Below are positions 18,961 through 27,884 of a DNA stretch of 34,862 nt, one piece after another. The notes under the pieces were generated by a model. The model was not told the origin of the DNA. It did not search any database and worked only from the letters and a program-made list of their open reading frames with translations. Position numbers and translations under genes: made by a program. The stretch is from Planctomycetota bacterium. GTDB taxonomy: Bacteria > Planctomycetota > Planctomycetia > Gemmatales > Gemmataceae. The first letter of the stretch is position 1; each line of letters opens with the position of its first letter. The stretch lies in contig JAIOQJ010000256.1 of the NCBI GenBank assembly GCA_021413475.1, positions 1 through 34,862 on the forward strand. Direction: 5' to 3'.

Positions 18961-19635
18961 ATGAGCGAATCCGAAACCTTCACCACCGGCCCGACGACCA
19001 GATCCGTGCGTTCAACGAGAGGTAAGATCTTCCCGGTGCCCGACGGCTGGGACCTTCTCCCTCCCGGCGATGCCGGCCTAACCCGTCGCGTTAAAGCCGC
19101 CGGCCCCTCGTGGACCGTCCAGGAAAAACGCGGCCGCAAGACATTCTCGCGCGGCGTGTGGGCACCCGCTGAGAATATCGCCGAAGCGCGTGCCGAGATC
19201 GAGGCCGAGCGACTGACCCCCGCGTACGCCAAGCGGCTCGAAGCGGATCGCAAGCGGCGGGAGAAGCAGCAACACGAATACGTCGCGGATTTTCAACGGA
19301 CGGTGCTGGAATATCTCGCGTTCGCCCCGTGCCATGCCGAACTAGGCGAGAAACTGGCGAAGGCGGTGACGGTACACGCCACGCCGGTCGGCAGCGGCAC
19401 CGTGGCCCGGACCAAGCGCATCCCGGTTGAACAACGGGCCGAGGCCGCGGTCATCGCCTGGATGCGGCATCAAACGACCGGATATGACTTCATGAAGATC
19501 GCACGAATCAAAGGCAAGCGACGCGAGGTGCGGCGGATGCTGGCCCAACGCTCGAAGGAGCTTCTAGAAGGATACCGGTCGGGGAAGATCATGGACACTG
19601 CCGTCTGTCCATTGGCGATCGCGCTGCATTCGTAG
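18961..19635 (+). CDS. DUF2293-like protein
   Basis: C-term VEQRAEAAVIAWMRHQTTGYDFMKIARIKGKRREVRRMLAQRS resembles DUF2293. ATG at 18961. Confidence 0.7.
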   Translation: MSESETFTTGPTTRSVRSTRGKIFPVPDGWDLLPPGDAGLTRRVKAAGPSWTVQEKRGRKTFSRGVWAPAENIAEARAEIEAERLTPAYAKRLEADRKRREKQQHEYVADFQRTVLEYLAFAPCHAELGEKLAKAVTVHATPVGSGTVARTKRIPVEQRAEAAVIAWMRHQTTGYDFMKIARIKGKRREVRRMLAQRSKELLEGYRSGKIMDTAVCPLAIALHS

Positions 19636-19671
19636 CACATCTTCATAAATCAACGAGAGGAGGACTTTCGC

Positions 19672-20826
19672 GTGCGTGTGGCTCATTTCGATTGCTTTAG
19701 CGGCATCAGCGGCGACATGACGCTGGCCGCGTTGATCGATGCCGGGGTCGATGTCGAGGCCATCCGGGCCGGGCTCGATTCGCTCGGCTTGCCCATCACG
19801 CTCGTGGCCGAGAAAATCAAACGCAACGGCTTCGTGGCCACGCAAGTGACGATCGAGGCCCCCGATCAGGAGAAGCACCGCTACCTCCCGGACGTCGAAG
19901 CGATCATCGCGAAAGGCAAGATTTCCCCGAAGCAGAAGGAACTGGCCCTCGCGATCTTCCTCCGGCTCGCGGTGGCCGAGGCGGCCGTGCATGGGCAACC
20001 GCTCGAAAAGGTGCATTTCCACGAAGTGGGGGCCCTCGACAGCATCGCCGACATCGTCGGGTCGGCCATCGGCCTCGATCTACTCGGCGTCGAACGTTTC
20101 ACGTCGCGGTCGGTGCCGCCGGGCAGCGGATCGGTGAAGTGCGACCACGGCATCATGCCGATCCCCACGCCCGCCACCGCGGAACTGCTGAAAGGCGTGC
20201 CATTGGCAAGTGCCCCGATCAAGGGGGAACTCGTCACCCCGACCGGTGCAGCGATTTTGACGACGCTCGTCTCCGAGTGGACCGACCAACCCGCGATGAC
20301 GATCGAGCACATCGGCTGCGGCGCGGGCCAGCGCGATTACTGGGAACAACCAAACATCCTGCGGCTTTTAGTCGGCCAGACCGCGAGCGTCTCCACGGAG
20401 CGTGATACTGTCTGGGTCCTCGAAACCAATCTCGACGACGTCTCCCCCGAGATCATCGGCTACTGTTTTGAGGAACTCTTCGCCGCGGGGGCACTCGATG
20501 TCTACACGATCCCCATCCAGATGAAAAAGAACCGCCCCGGCGTGCTGCTGAGCGCCATCGCCAGCGAAGCGACCATTCCGGCCCTGGAAACGATCCTCTT
20601 CCGCGAGACGTCCACGTTCGGCATCCGCCGTTACCCTGCCACCCGGAGCAAACTGCAACGCGAGGCCGTGACGGTGCAAACACCGTGGGGGCCGGTGAAG
20701 GCGAAGAAAGGTTGGCGCGAAGGATTGACGGTGATTACGCCGGAGTTTGAGGATTGTGCACGGGTGGCGAAGGAGCATCAGATTGCATTGCGAGACGTGT
20801 ACCGGCTGGTGCAGGCGGAGAAATGA
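19672..20826 (+). CDS. larC: Nickel insertion protein LarC (DUF111 family)
   Basis: HFDCFSGISGDMTLAALIDAG, VHFHEVGALDSIADIVG and CDHGIMPIPTPATAELLKG signatures. GTG start after GAGAGGAGG. Confidence 0.93.
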   Translation: MRVAHFDCFSGISGDMTLAALIDAGVDVEAIRAGLDSLGLPITLVAEKIKRNGFVATQVTIEAPDQEKHRYLPDVEAIIAKGKISPKQKELALAIFLRLAVAEAAVHGQPLEKVHFHEVGALDSIADIVGSAIGLDLLGVERFTSRSVPPGSGSVKCDHGIMPIPTPATAELLKGVPLASAPIKGELVTPTGAAILTTLVSEWTDQPAMTIEHIGCGAGQRDYWEQPNILRLLVGQTASVSTERDTVWVLETNLDDVSPEIIGYCFEELFAAGALDVYTIPIQMKKNRPGVLLSAIASEATIPALETILFRETSTFGIRRYPATRSKLQREAVTVQTPWGPVKAKKGWREGLTVITPEFEDCARVAKEHQIALRDVYRLVQAEK

Positions 20827-20835
20827 CGTTCAGTT

Positions 20836-21075
20836 TCAATCAACTTCGCCTACGCTTTCGGCATCATTCTCCAGTAGCGTGATTTCATTCTCCAGGATGC
20901 CAGGCTGAAGATCCGAATAATCTCCCCTCGATATCTCGATCAAGTAGTCTATGTGTCCATCGCCGTCAACGGTAATGGCAGAGATCGTTCCCGTTCCCCT
21001 GCAATGTTGCAGCACTGAATCGAAGCGGACGCGGTCCCCAAACGTGAAGCGTGTCCGAATGGTTAGCGTGTGCAT
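20836..21075 (-). CDS. Small hypothetical protein (79 aa)
   Basis: Complete ORF in the same orientation as, and 6 nt downstream of, the Uma2 gene. Confidence 0.5.
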   Translation of the reverse strand: MHTLTIRTRFTFGDRVRFDSVLQHCRGTGTISAITVDGDGHIDYLIEISRGDYSDLQPGILENEITLLENDAESVGEVD

Positions 21076-21081
21076 CGCCGA

Positions 21082-21747
21082 TCACCGCACTTCCAGCGAG
21101 TATTCCGGCAAGTTGCTTGACGTGACAGTCTGCACCAATCTGAACTGCCTGCAAAACACGCTCGACTTCATCCAGCCATCTTGCTTGCGCACCGCTTGAA
21201 AGGCTTTCGACGTCCGTCGCAGAATGTCGAACTGGAGCAACCCGCGCCGGGCGTCGACGAGCCAGTACTCTTTCACCCCGGCGGCCCAGTACGCTTGGCG
21301 CAAGACGACTTTGTCTTTGCGGACGGAGCTTCGGCTGACGATTTCAAGCACCATATCCGGCGAGCCTTGCAGCACCGTGAAGCGATCCGGACTTTCCGCG
21401 ACGAACTGGACCGAACCGTTCTGAACGCTCTCATGCGAGACGAAAAGCCCGTCGGGCTCGCCAGAGATGTCCGCTTCCGGGTTGCTGATCAAGACCCCAT
21501 CGGTGAATAGCAGCCCGGTCTTGGCCGCTTTGACGAGTGACCCCAACACGATCGCGAATTCCGTTTTCAGAAGCGCGTGCGAGAAAATCTCCTCCATGTC
21601 GTAATCCACCCATACCTGGCCTTGGAGCCACCAGTAGTGCCCGATTTCCGGAGATTCGTCGGAGTGCATCCAGTCCAGGTAACTACGAAGGTCCTTCACC
21701 GAATCGGGGAGGGTGCATTCGCGTTCATCGATTGCGACAGTGATCAT
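21082..21747 (-). CDS. Uma2 family endonuclease (DUF820)
   Basis: PDMVLEIVSRSSVRKDKVVLRQAYWAAGVKEYWLVDAR and SGEPDGLFVS motifs of the PD-(D/E)XK-like Uma2 fold. Confidence 0.88.
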   Translation of the reverse strand: MITVAIDERECTLPDSVKDLRSYLDWMHSDESPEIGHYWWLQGQVWVDYDMEEIFSHALLKTEFAIVLGSLVKAAKTGLLFTDGVLISNPEADISGEPDGLFVSHESVQNGSVQFVAESPDRFTVLQGSPDMVLEIVSRSSVRKDKVVLRQAYWAAGVKEYWLVDARRGLLQFDILRRTSKAFQAVRKQDGWMKSSVFCRQFRLVQTVTSSNLPEYSLEVR

Positions 21748-21756
21748 TGAGGGGCC

Positions 21757-21993
21757 TCAACTCTGAGTTTTCCAGTTCTTCAAGAACTTCAAGAGTTCTG
21801 GCGTCGTCATGTTTTTTCTCGGCATTTTCCGGAAGCGTTCAAGGTCCTCAGCACTCAGGGGAGGAGGCACTACGACGAGTGCCATCGGCTTAAGAGATCC
21901 GATTGGATTCCCTTTTTCATCCAAGATCAAGGTTTCTTCGATTACCGAAGTGAGCACAGCGAGAACCTCCGGAGTCACTTTCAATACTGCCAT
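21757..21993 (-). CDS. Small hypothetical protein (78 aa), 9 nt upstream of Uma2
   Basis: Complete ORF MAVLKVTPEVLAVLTSVIEETLILDEKGNPIGSLKPM..., same strand, operon-like spacing. Confidence 0.6.
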   Translation of the reverse strand: MAVLKVTPEVLAVLTSVIEETLILDEKGNPIGSLKPMALVVVPPPLSAEDLERFRKMPRKNMTTPELLKFLKNWKTQS

Positions 21994-22030
21994 GATGTTC
22001 TCCTATCGATATATGCAGCTTTTATCCGAC

Positions 22031-22399
22031 TTATTGACCTCGGACCTCTTGCTCAACCTGCCACCAAAGCGCGACCTCAAATTCGACATGCCAACTGCCA
22101 TCAATCTCGAAATTCTCGATCGGTATAGACTGATCGCCGAAAGTTAGTCCCATGGCGTTGATTTTCTGCAATGCCTCGATCCAGACTTGAAATGCGGCTA
22201 GATATTCATCCGGCACCGATTCATCGACAAGTCGGTACGCATTCACTGCGTGTTCGAAGTCTTGGCGGAAAATTCCGATTTCCCGTCCCTGCTCGAATTC
22301 TCCGCAAACGCGAGCGCCAATATTCGAGATGATTACGGACCCGACCACGGATGAGCCGCATTGAATCTCAACACTCGAACCAACATCCACGTTCACCAT
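22031..22399 (-). CDS. Hypothetical protein (122 aa)
   Basis: Complete ORF with plausible composition, same strand as the 20.8-22.0 kb cluster. Confidence 0.5.
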   Translation of the reverse strand: MVNVDVGSSVEIQCGSSVVGSVIISNIGARVCGEFEQGREIGIFRQDFEHAVNAYRLVDESVPDEYLAAFQVWIEALQKINAMGLTFGDQSIPIENFEIDGSWHVEFEVALWWQVEQEVRGQ

Positions 22400-22553
22400 G
22401 AGCGTCTTCCGGTGCCAATTTGACTTATATAGATGCTACCACGCCCTCTTCCAAACCGGAACCCAAAACCCCCGAACTCGCCACGCCCGCCGCCTGTCCG
22501 TAAAGTGAGTACAACGCGATAGATGTGCGTGATTTTAGATACCAGGATTAACC

Positions 22554-25256
22554 ATGCCGACTTCCAGTGAAATCCGTCAGCAGTTCATCGACTTCTTCGT
22601 TCAGAAGCACGGGCATACGTTCGTGCCGTCGTCGCCGGTCGTGCCGCACGAGGACCCGACGCTGTTGTTCGCCAACGCCGGGATGAACCAGTTCAAGGAC
22701 GTCTTCCTCGGCACGGGCACGCGGCCGTACAAGCGGGCGGTCAACACGCAGAAGTGCATCCGGGCGGGTGGGAAGCACAACGATCTCGACGACGTCGGCA
22801 AGGACACCTACCACCACACGTTCTTCGAGATGCTCGGCAACTGGTCGTTCGGCGATTACTTCAAGAAGGAAGCGATCTCCTGGGCCTGGGAACTGCTCAC
22901 GGAGGTCTGGAAACTCGATAAGACGCGGCTACACGTGACCGTCTTCGAAGGCGATCCCGAGAACAACGTGCCGCGCGACGACGAGGCGGCCGAGTGCTGG
23001 AAGGCCGTCGGCGTACCGCCGGAGCGGATCCACTTGGGCAACAAGAAAGACAACTTCTGGGAAATGGGCGAGACCGGCCCGTGCGGGCCTTGCACGGAGA
23101 TTCATTACGACGGCACTCCCGATAAATCGGGGGCGAAGTTGGTGAATCAGAGTTCGGATCAGGTGATCGAGATCTGGAACAACGTCTTCATCCAGTTCAA
23201 CCGCAACGCGGATAAGAGCCTGACGCCGTTGCCCGCCAAGCACGTCGATACCGGCATGGGTTTCGAACGCGTCACCAAGATCCTGCAAGGCAAGAACAGC
23301 AACTACGACACGGACGTCTTCACGCCGATCTTCGATGCGATTCAGAAGGTGACGAAAGCGCCGCCGTACACCGGAAAACTCGACGATCTGAAAGACACCG
23401 CGTATCGCGTGATCGGCGACCATATTCGGACGTTGACGTTCTCGCTCACGGACGGCGGAATGCCTGATCGTGTTGGCCGTGGCTACGTCATTCGTTCGGT
23501 GCTTCGCAGGGCCGAGCGATACGGCTGGCAGGTGCTTGGCACCAAAGAGCCGTTCCTTCACAACCTCGTCGCAGCGGTGGTGACCAACTTCGGTGACGCG
23601 TTCCCCGAATTGAAGCGGGATCCTCAGAAAGTGCGAAGTACCATCTACGAAGAAGAGGTGAGCTTCCTGCGTACGCTAGATCGTGGCATCAAGCTTTTCT
23701 CCGAGGCTGCTCAAGAAGCCCGTCGTTTAGGTCACAACACGATTTCGGGAAAAGCGGCGTTCACACTGCATACAGAGCAGGGACTCTATATCGATATTAC
23801 CCAGCAGATGGCAATCGAAGCTGATCTCAAGCTGGATCGCGCAGAATACGACCGCTTATTTAAGCAATTTCAGACAGACACCGGTGGGGGAGAGAGACCG
23901 ACCATCTCAGCCATTAAGGGCGAACTGCCGCCGACCGACGACTCTCCCAAGTACGACGCCCCGATCATCGATGCCAAGGTCCTCGGCTGGGTCGCGAACA
24001 ACGAGGTGTTTCGCTCGGGTAAAGTGCCGGCCGGCGAACCGGTCGCGATTCTGCTTGACCGCACGAGTTTCTACGCGGAACAGGGTGGGCAGGTGGGTGA
24101 TACCGGTCATCTCGATAACAAGTCGGCACCGGGACTCGAATTTCGCGTGGAGGATACGCAGCGGTTGGGCGACACGGTACTCCATGTCGGAACGCTGGTG
24201 GCGGGGGAAATCAAGGTCGGCGATATCGTCACTGCGGTGCAGAACACCGTCCGCCGGGTCGCGACCATGCGCAACCACACCGCCACGCATTTGCTGAACC
24301 ACGCCCTGCGGCAAGTTCTCGGCGGCGACATCGACCAGAAGGGTTCGCTCGTCGACGACGAGAAGACCCGCTTCGATTTCTCGCACGACAAGCCGTTGCA
24401 GCCGGAGGAACTGCGGCAGATCGAGGAACTCGTCAACATCCAGATCATCCGCGACCAACCGGTGACATCGGTGACGATGCCGCTCGCCCAGGCGAAGAAG
24501 ATCCAGGGCCTGCGAGCGGTCTTCGGCGAGAAATATCCCGATCCTGTCCGTGTTGTGATGATCGGTGCCGAGAGCCCCGACCACGCGACGCTCGATAACT
24601 CCGTCGAGTTCTGCGGCGGCACGCACATGCCGCGCAGCGGGACGATCGGCTACTTCAAGATCCTCAGCCAAGAAGGCGTTTCCAAGGGCGTCCGTCGGGT
24701 GACCGCGACCACCGGCCGGCAATCGCTGAACGTTTTGCAGAAGATGACCAGCGTGGTCGACACGCTCTCCTCCAAGCTCAACTGCCGGGCCGAGGAAGTA
24801 CCCGCCCGCGTCGATGCTTTGCAGGAAGAGATCAAGAAACTCCAGAAGCAGATTCAAAAGGGCGCGGCCGGCGACCTGAATAGCGCCGGCGACAAGCTAT
24901 TTGACGCGGCCACGGTCATCGGCTCCAGCAAACTACTGGTGGGCGAGGTGCCCGGTGCCCCCGTCGATCAAATGCGGGCCCAGGTCGATCGTCTGCGTCA
25001 AAAGGCGGGAAGCTCATTGATCGTCCTCGGCTGGAAGAACGACGACGGCACTGGCGGCTTCGTGGTCGGCGTGACCGATGACCTGATCAAGAAGGGAATC
25101 AAGGCCGGCGACATCATCAAGCCCGTGGCCGAGATCGGCGGCGGCAAAGGCGGCGGGCCTCCAAATCTCGCGAATGCGGGGTGCAAGGATGTTGCGAAAC
25201 TGGGGCCGGCGCTCGATAAGGCGATGGAGTTGGGGAAGGCGGCGCTGAGTAAATGA
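22554..25256 (+). CDS. alaS: Alanyl-tRNA synthetase
   Basis: IRQQFIDFFVQKHGHTFVPSSPVVPHEDPTLLFANAGMNQFKDVFLG; NHTATHLLNHALRQVLG; EFCGGTHMPRSGTIG. Confidence 0.98.
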   Translation: MPTSSEIRQQFIDFFVQKHGHTFVPSSPVVPHEDPTLLFANAGMNQFKDVFLGTGTRPYKRAVNTQKCIRAGGKHNDLDDVGKDTYHHTFFEMLGNWSFGDYFKKEAISWAWELLTEVWKLDKTRLHVTVFEGDPENNVPRDDEAAECWKAVGVPPERIHLGNKKDNFWEMGETGPCGPCTEIHYDGTPDKSGAKLVNQSSDQVIEIWNNVFIQFNRNADKSLTPLPAKHVDTGMGFERVTKILQGKNSNYDTDVFTPIFDAIQKVTKAPPYTGKLDDLKDTAYRVIGDHIRTLTFSLTDGGMPDRVGRGYVIRSVLRRAERYGWQVLGTKEPFLHNLVAAVVTNFGDAFPELKRDPQKVRSTIYEEEVSFLRTLDRGIKLFSEAAQEARRLGHNTISGKAAFTLHTEQGLYIDITQQMAIEADLKLDRAEYDRLFKQFQTDTGGGERPTISAIKGELPPTDDSPKYDAPIIDAKVLGWVANNEVFRSGKVPAGEPVAILLDRTSFYAEQGGQVGDTGHLDNKSAPGLEFRVEDTQRLGDTVLHVGTLVAGEIKVGDIVTAVQNTVRRVATMRNHTATHLLNHALRQVLGGDIDQKGSLVDDEKTRFDFSHDKPLQPEELRQIEELVNIQIIRDQPVTSVTMPLAQAKKIQGLRAVFGEKYPDPVRVVMIGAESPDHATLDNSVEFCGGTHMPRSGTIGYFKILSQEGVSKGVRRVTATTGRQSLNVLQKMTSVVDTLSSKLNCRAEEVPARVDALQEEIKKLQKQIQKGAAGDLNSAGDKLFDAATVIGSSKLLVGEVPGAPVDQMRAQVDRLRQKAGSSLIVLGWKNDDGTGGFVVGVTDDLIKKGIKAGDIIKPVAEIGGGKGGGPPNLANAGCKDVAKLGPALDKAMELGKAALSK

Positions 25257-25261
25257 GGCGA

Positions 25262-25348
25262 GATCCCGGAGGCTCGCAAAGCCTCGCCTCCGGGCTTGGT
25301 TGAAAATCCCTCAAGCCCAGAGGTGAGGCTTTGCGAACCTCTGGGATC
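25262..25348. repeat. Pair of inverted 37-nt hairpin units (GATCCC[GA]GAGG[CT]TCGCAAAGCCTC[GA]CCTC[CT]GGGCTTG)
   Basis: Unit 1 25262-25298; unit 2 25312-25348 (reverse complement) with four differences that preserve each unit's 9-bp stem. Confidence 0.92.
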
Positions 25349-25358
25349 CACTAAAAAT

Positions 25359-25790
25359 ATGACCCCCGATCTCAACCTCGAAGCCGATCCGCGATTCCCA
25401 TCGGGAAAATGGGTCGGCTTCTTCACGGATCGGCGGATGCCCGGCAAGCATGCGATGGATTTGTATTTGAGTTTCGCTCAGGGAATCATGACCGGCTCCG
25501 GGCGCGATCGTGTGGGCTCTTTCGCCATCCACGGCAGTTATCAGACCGGCGATGGACTATGCCTTTGGGTGAAGCAATATCTCGGCCAGCACGCGGTCAG
25601 TTATCGCGGCTTCAACGAAGGCAAAGGAATCTGGGGCACCTGGACGCTGACCGATCAAGGGCAGACGTTCACGGGCGGCTTTCACATCTGGCCCGATGGC
25701 ATGCCGGATCCAACGCAGCCGGTGTTACGAGAAGAGGTGGATCTGCCTTCGGAGGTTGAACAAGAAGAATTGGTGCCGATGGGGGTTTGA
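25359..25790 (+). CDS. Hypothetical protein (~143 aa)
   Basis: ATG 25359 MTPDLNLEADPRFPSGKWVGFFTDRRMPGKHAMDLYLSFAQGIMTGSGRDRVGSFAIHG; upstream ORF extension would overlap the repeat. Confidence 0.7.
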   Translation: MTPDLNLEADPRFPSGKWVGFFTDRRMPGKHAMDLYLSFAQGIMTGSGRDRVGSFAIHGSYQTGDGLCLWVKQYLGQHAVSYRGFNEGKGIWGTWTLTDQGQTFTGGFHIWPDGMPDPTQPVLREEVDLPSEVEQEELVPMGV

Positions 25791-25804
25791 TCGCAATTCT
25801 AAAT

Positions 25805-25884
25805 CTTCGTAGGACGGCCTTCCTTGGCCGTCTTCGCGGATACCAAAAACAAATAGGACGGCCAAGGAAGGCCGTCCTACGAAG
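25805..25884. repeat. 28-bp perfect inverted repeat of the CTTCGTAGGACGGCCTTCCTTGGCCGTC family
   Basis: Arms 25805-25832 and 25857-25884. Near-identical element at 31903-31969. Between convergent genes. Confidence 0.93.
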
Positions 25885-25902
25885 AATGTCACTTCGCAGA
25901 TT

Positions 25903-27051
25903 TCACTCAACCCCAATACTCACCTTCACGCGTTGTCCCATGCGAAGCGGCGGTGTCGTGGTTTCGACTGGTATGGCGCTAATAATGCATTCGAGAACGC
26001 GCGTGTCATTCAGCATCAGTCCTTCGGAAATCATGGAGCCCGTTCGTTTCGGCAAGAAGCCATCCGCCACACGGAGGACTTTGCCTTTCCACTTGATGTT
26101 GGGATTGCTTTCGTCCTGGATCGCGGCTTCTTGATCCTTGCTGACGCGAGAAGCGAACTCCTGATCGACCTCGGCTCGGACAATCAAAGCTCCTTCCGCC
26201 TGGAAGAGAAACGCCGGCTGTCGGGTTTGGGCACCGAAGGTCAATCCCTCGGCCACGAAACTTCGGACAATCCTGCCCTTGGTCGGAGCGTAAAGGACCA
26301 TCAACTTCTGGCCGTAGATTGCTTTGTTGAGCGTCGCTCTTTGCTTGGCAACCGCTCCGTCAGCTTCTTGCAGAGCGCCTTTCGCTTCATCGAGCTTGCT
26401 GGTCGGCGAGACCGCTTTCATCCCCGCCAGTTTAATCTGTTCCGCTTCGAGAGCCTTCTCGGCCGCTTTGAGTTTCGTCTCTGCCTCGCGAATCTTCGGG
26501 TCGCCTAGACCACCCACGGCGCCAGCTTTTCGCTTCGCTTCATCCAATTCGGTCTTGGCGGCATCCAGTTCGAATTGCTTGCCTTTCAATGTCGATTCCA
26601 ACACCAGGATCGCGCTCTTATGAGCTTTATTTGTCTGCTCGTCGTAGTGTTCGGCAGCCTTGACGACCGCGCCGGCTCGCTTCTGGGCTCCGATCGCCTG
26701 GGCCAATCCCGCTTCCGCTTCCTTCACCGTCAAATCGGCCAATTCCGGGTCGAAAGTGACGAGGGGCATGCCTTTTTCAACCGTCTGCCCTTCAAATGCA
26801 TGGACTTCGATGACCTTGCACGGTTGAGGGAACGTCTCGGGGAACAACGGCAGCAAGCCGCTGTCGGTGTCGCCGTTGCCGAAAAAGACCACGCCTTTGG
26901 AACCCGCTTTGACGGGCGTGATGATCTTCTGGGTTTCCTTCCCGGTGGTCTTGCCGTCGTCGCCGGACATTCGGGCAGCACCCAAAAAGGTGACGGCGAC
27001 GATCGATACGCCAACGATGCTGGCGATGGCGATTACACGGTTGCTTCTCAT
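25903..27051 (-). CDS. HlyD/DevB-family membrane fusion (periplasmic adaptor) protein
   Basis: N-terminal TM, VEKGMPLVTFDPELADLTVKEAEAGL barrel/hairpin pattern, long coiled coil, C-term VLYAPTKGRIVRSFVAEG. Confidence 0.85.
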   Translation of the reverse strand: MRSNRVIAIASIVGVSIVAVTFLGAARMSGDDGKTTGKETQKIITPVKAGSKGVVFFGNGDTDSGLLPLFPETFPQPCKVIEVHAFEGQTVEKGMPLVTFDPELADLTVKEAEAGLAQAIGAQKRAGAVVKAAEHYDEQTNKAHKSAILVLESTLKGKQFELDAAKTELDEAKRKAGAVGGLGDPKIREAETKLKAAEKALEAEQIKLAGMKAVSPTSKLDEAKGALQEADGAVAKQRATLNKAIYGQKLMVLYAPTKGRIVRSFVAEGLTFGAQTRQPAFLFQAEGALIVRAEVDQEFASRVSKDQEAAIQDESNPNIKWKGKVLRVADGFLPKRTGSMISEGLMLNDTRVLECIISAIPVETTTPPLRMGQRVKVSIGVE

Positions 27052-27803
27052 GATTGGTCTCTCCAGGCGTCGGCTGTCACGGGCTCGGCTAAAGGAAGTT
27101 CAGCCTCGGTTAGTTTACCGTCCTCGAGGTGGAAGTGTACATCCACATACGGCAAGATTCGGTGATCGTGCGAGACAACCAGGATTGTCGCATCGCGTTC
27201 ATGCGCGGCCGCCCGCAACAATTCGATCACTCGTTCGCCGCTCGACCAGTCGAGCGCGCTGGTCGGTTCGTCCGCGAAGCAGAACTTCGGGTTCTTGATG
27301 AGCGCGCGGCCGAGGGCCACGCGCTGCTTTTCGCCACCCGATAACTGCGACGGCTTCAGATGTCCCTTGTTCCCCAGCCCGAGTAGGGAAAGCATCTCTT
27401 CGGATCGCTTGCGGATATCGCTCTTGCTCGCGGCGTCTCCGCCCCAGCGAAGCACGATTTCGAGTTGTTGCCGGGCCGTCAAGGCGGGGAACAGGTTGTA
27501 GCCTTGAAAAATAAAGCCGCAGTTTCGCAAGCGATACTGCTCGCGTTCTCGCGGCGTCATATGCCAGACGTCGCGGAGTTTGGTGCCGTCCTCAACATAC
27601 ACCTGCCCGCCATCGGGCTTCAGTAATCCGGACATCACCGCCAACAGCGTCGATTTGCCGCTACCGGAAGGGCCCATCAATAGTACGAGCTGACCGCGAT
27701 AAAGGTCCATGGTCACTTCACGCAAGGCGTGCGTGAGTGTCGATCCTTCCCCATAAGTGCGGGATAGATGAATGCCACGGAGTGTCGGCTGCTCGTCGAT
27801 CAT
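27048..27803 (-). CDS. ABC transporter ATP-binding protein (DevA/MacB/LolD type)
   Basis: Walker A GPSGSGKST, signature LSGGEKQRVALGRAL, Walker B FCFADEPTSALD. ATG at 27803 preferred; the longer track ORF runs into a palindrome. Confidence 0.95.
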   Translation of the reverse strand: MIDEQPTLRGIHLSRTYGEGSTLTHALREVTMDLYRGQLVLLMGPSGSGKSTLLAVMSGLLKPDGGQVYVEDGTKLRDVWHMTPREREQYRLRNCGFIFQGYNLFPALTARQQLEIVLRWGGDAASKSDIRKRSEEMLSLLGLGNKGHLKPSQLSGGEKQRVALGRALIKNPKFCFADEPTSALDWSSGERVIELLRAAAHERDATILVVSHDHRILPYVDVHFHLEDGKLTEAELPLAEPVTADAWRDQS

Positions 27804-27841
27804 CCATAACCCCTGCGATGCGCTGAGCATCGAATTACTAG

Positions 27842-27875
27842 TTCGAAGTGACCCGCTAAAGCGGGTCACTTCGAA
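27842..27875. repeat. Perfect 16-nt inverted repeat TTCGAAGTGACCCGCT-AA-AGCGGGTCACTTCGAA inside the ABC operon
   Basis: Arms 27842-27857 and 27860-27875, between the permease stop (27885) and the ATPase start (27803). Confidence 0.95.
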
Positions 27876-27884
27876 ACAAATCAA

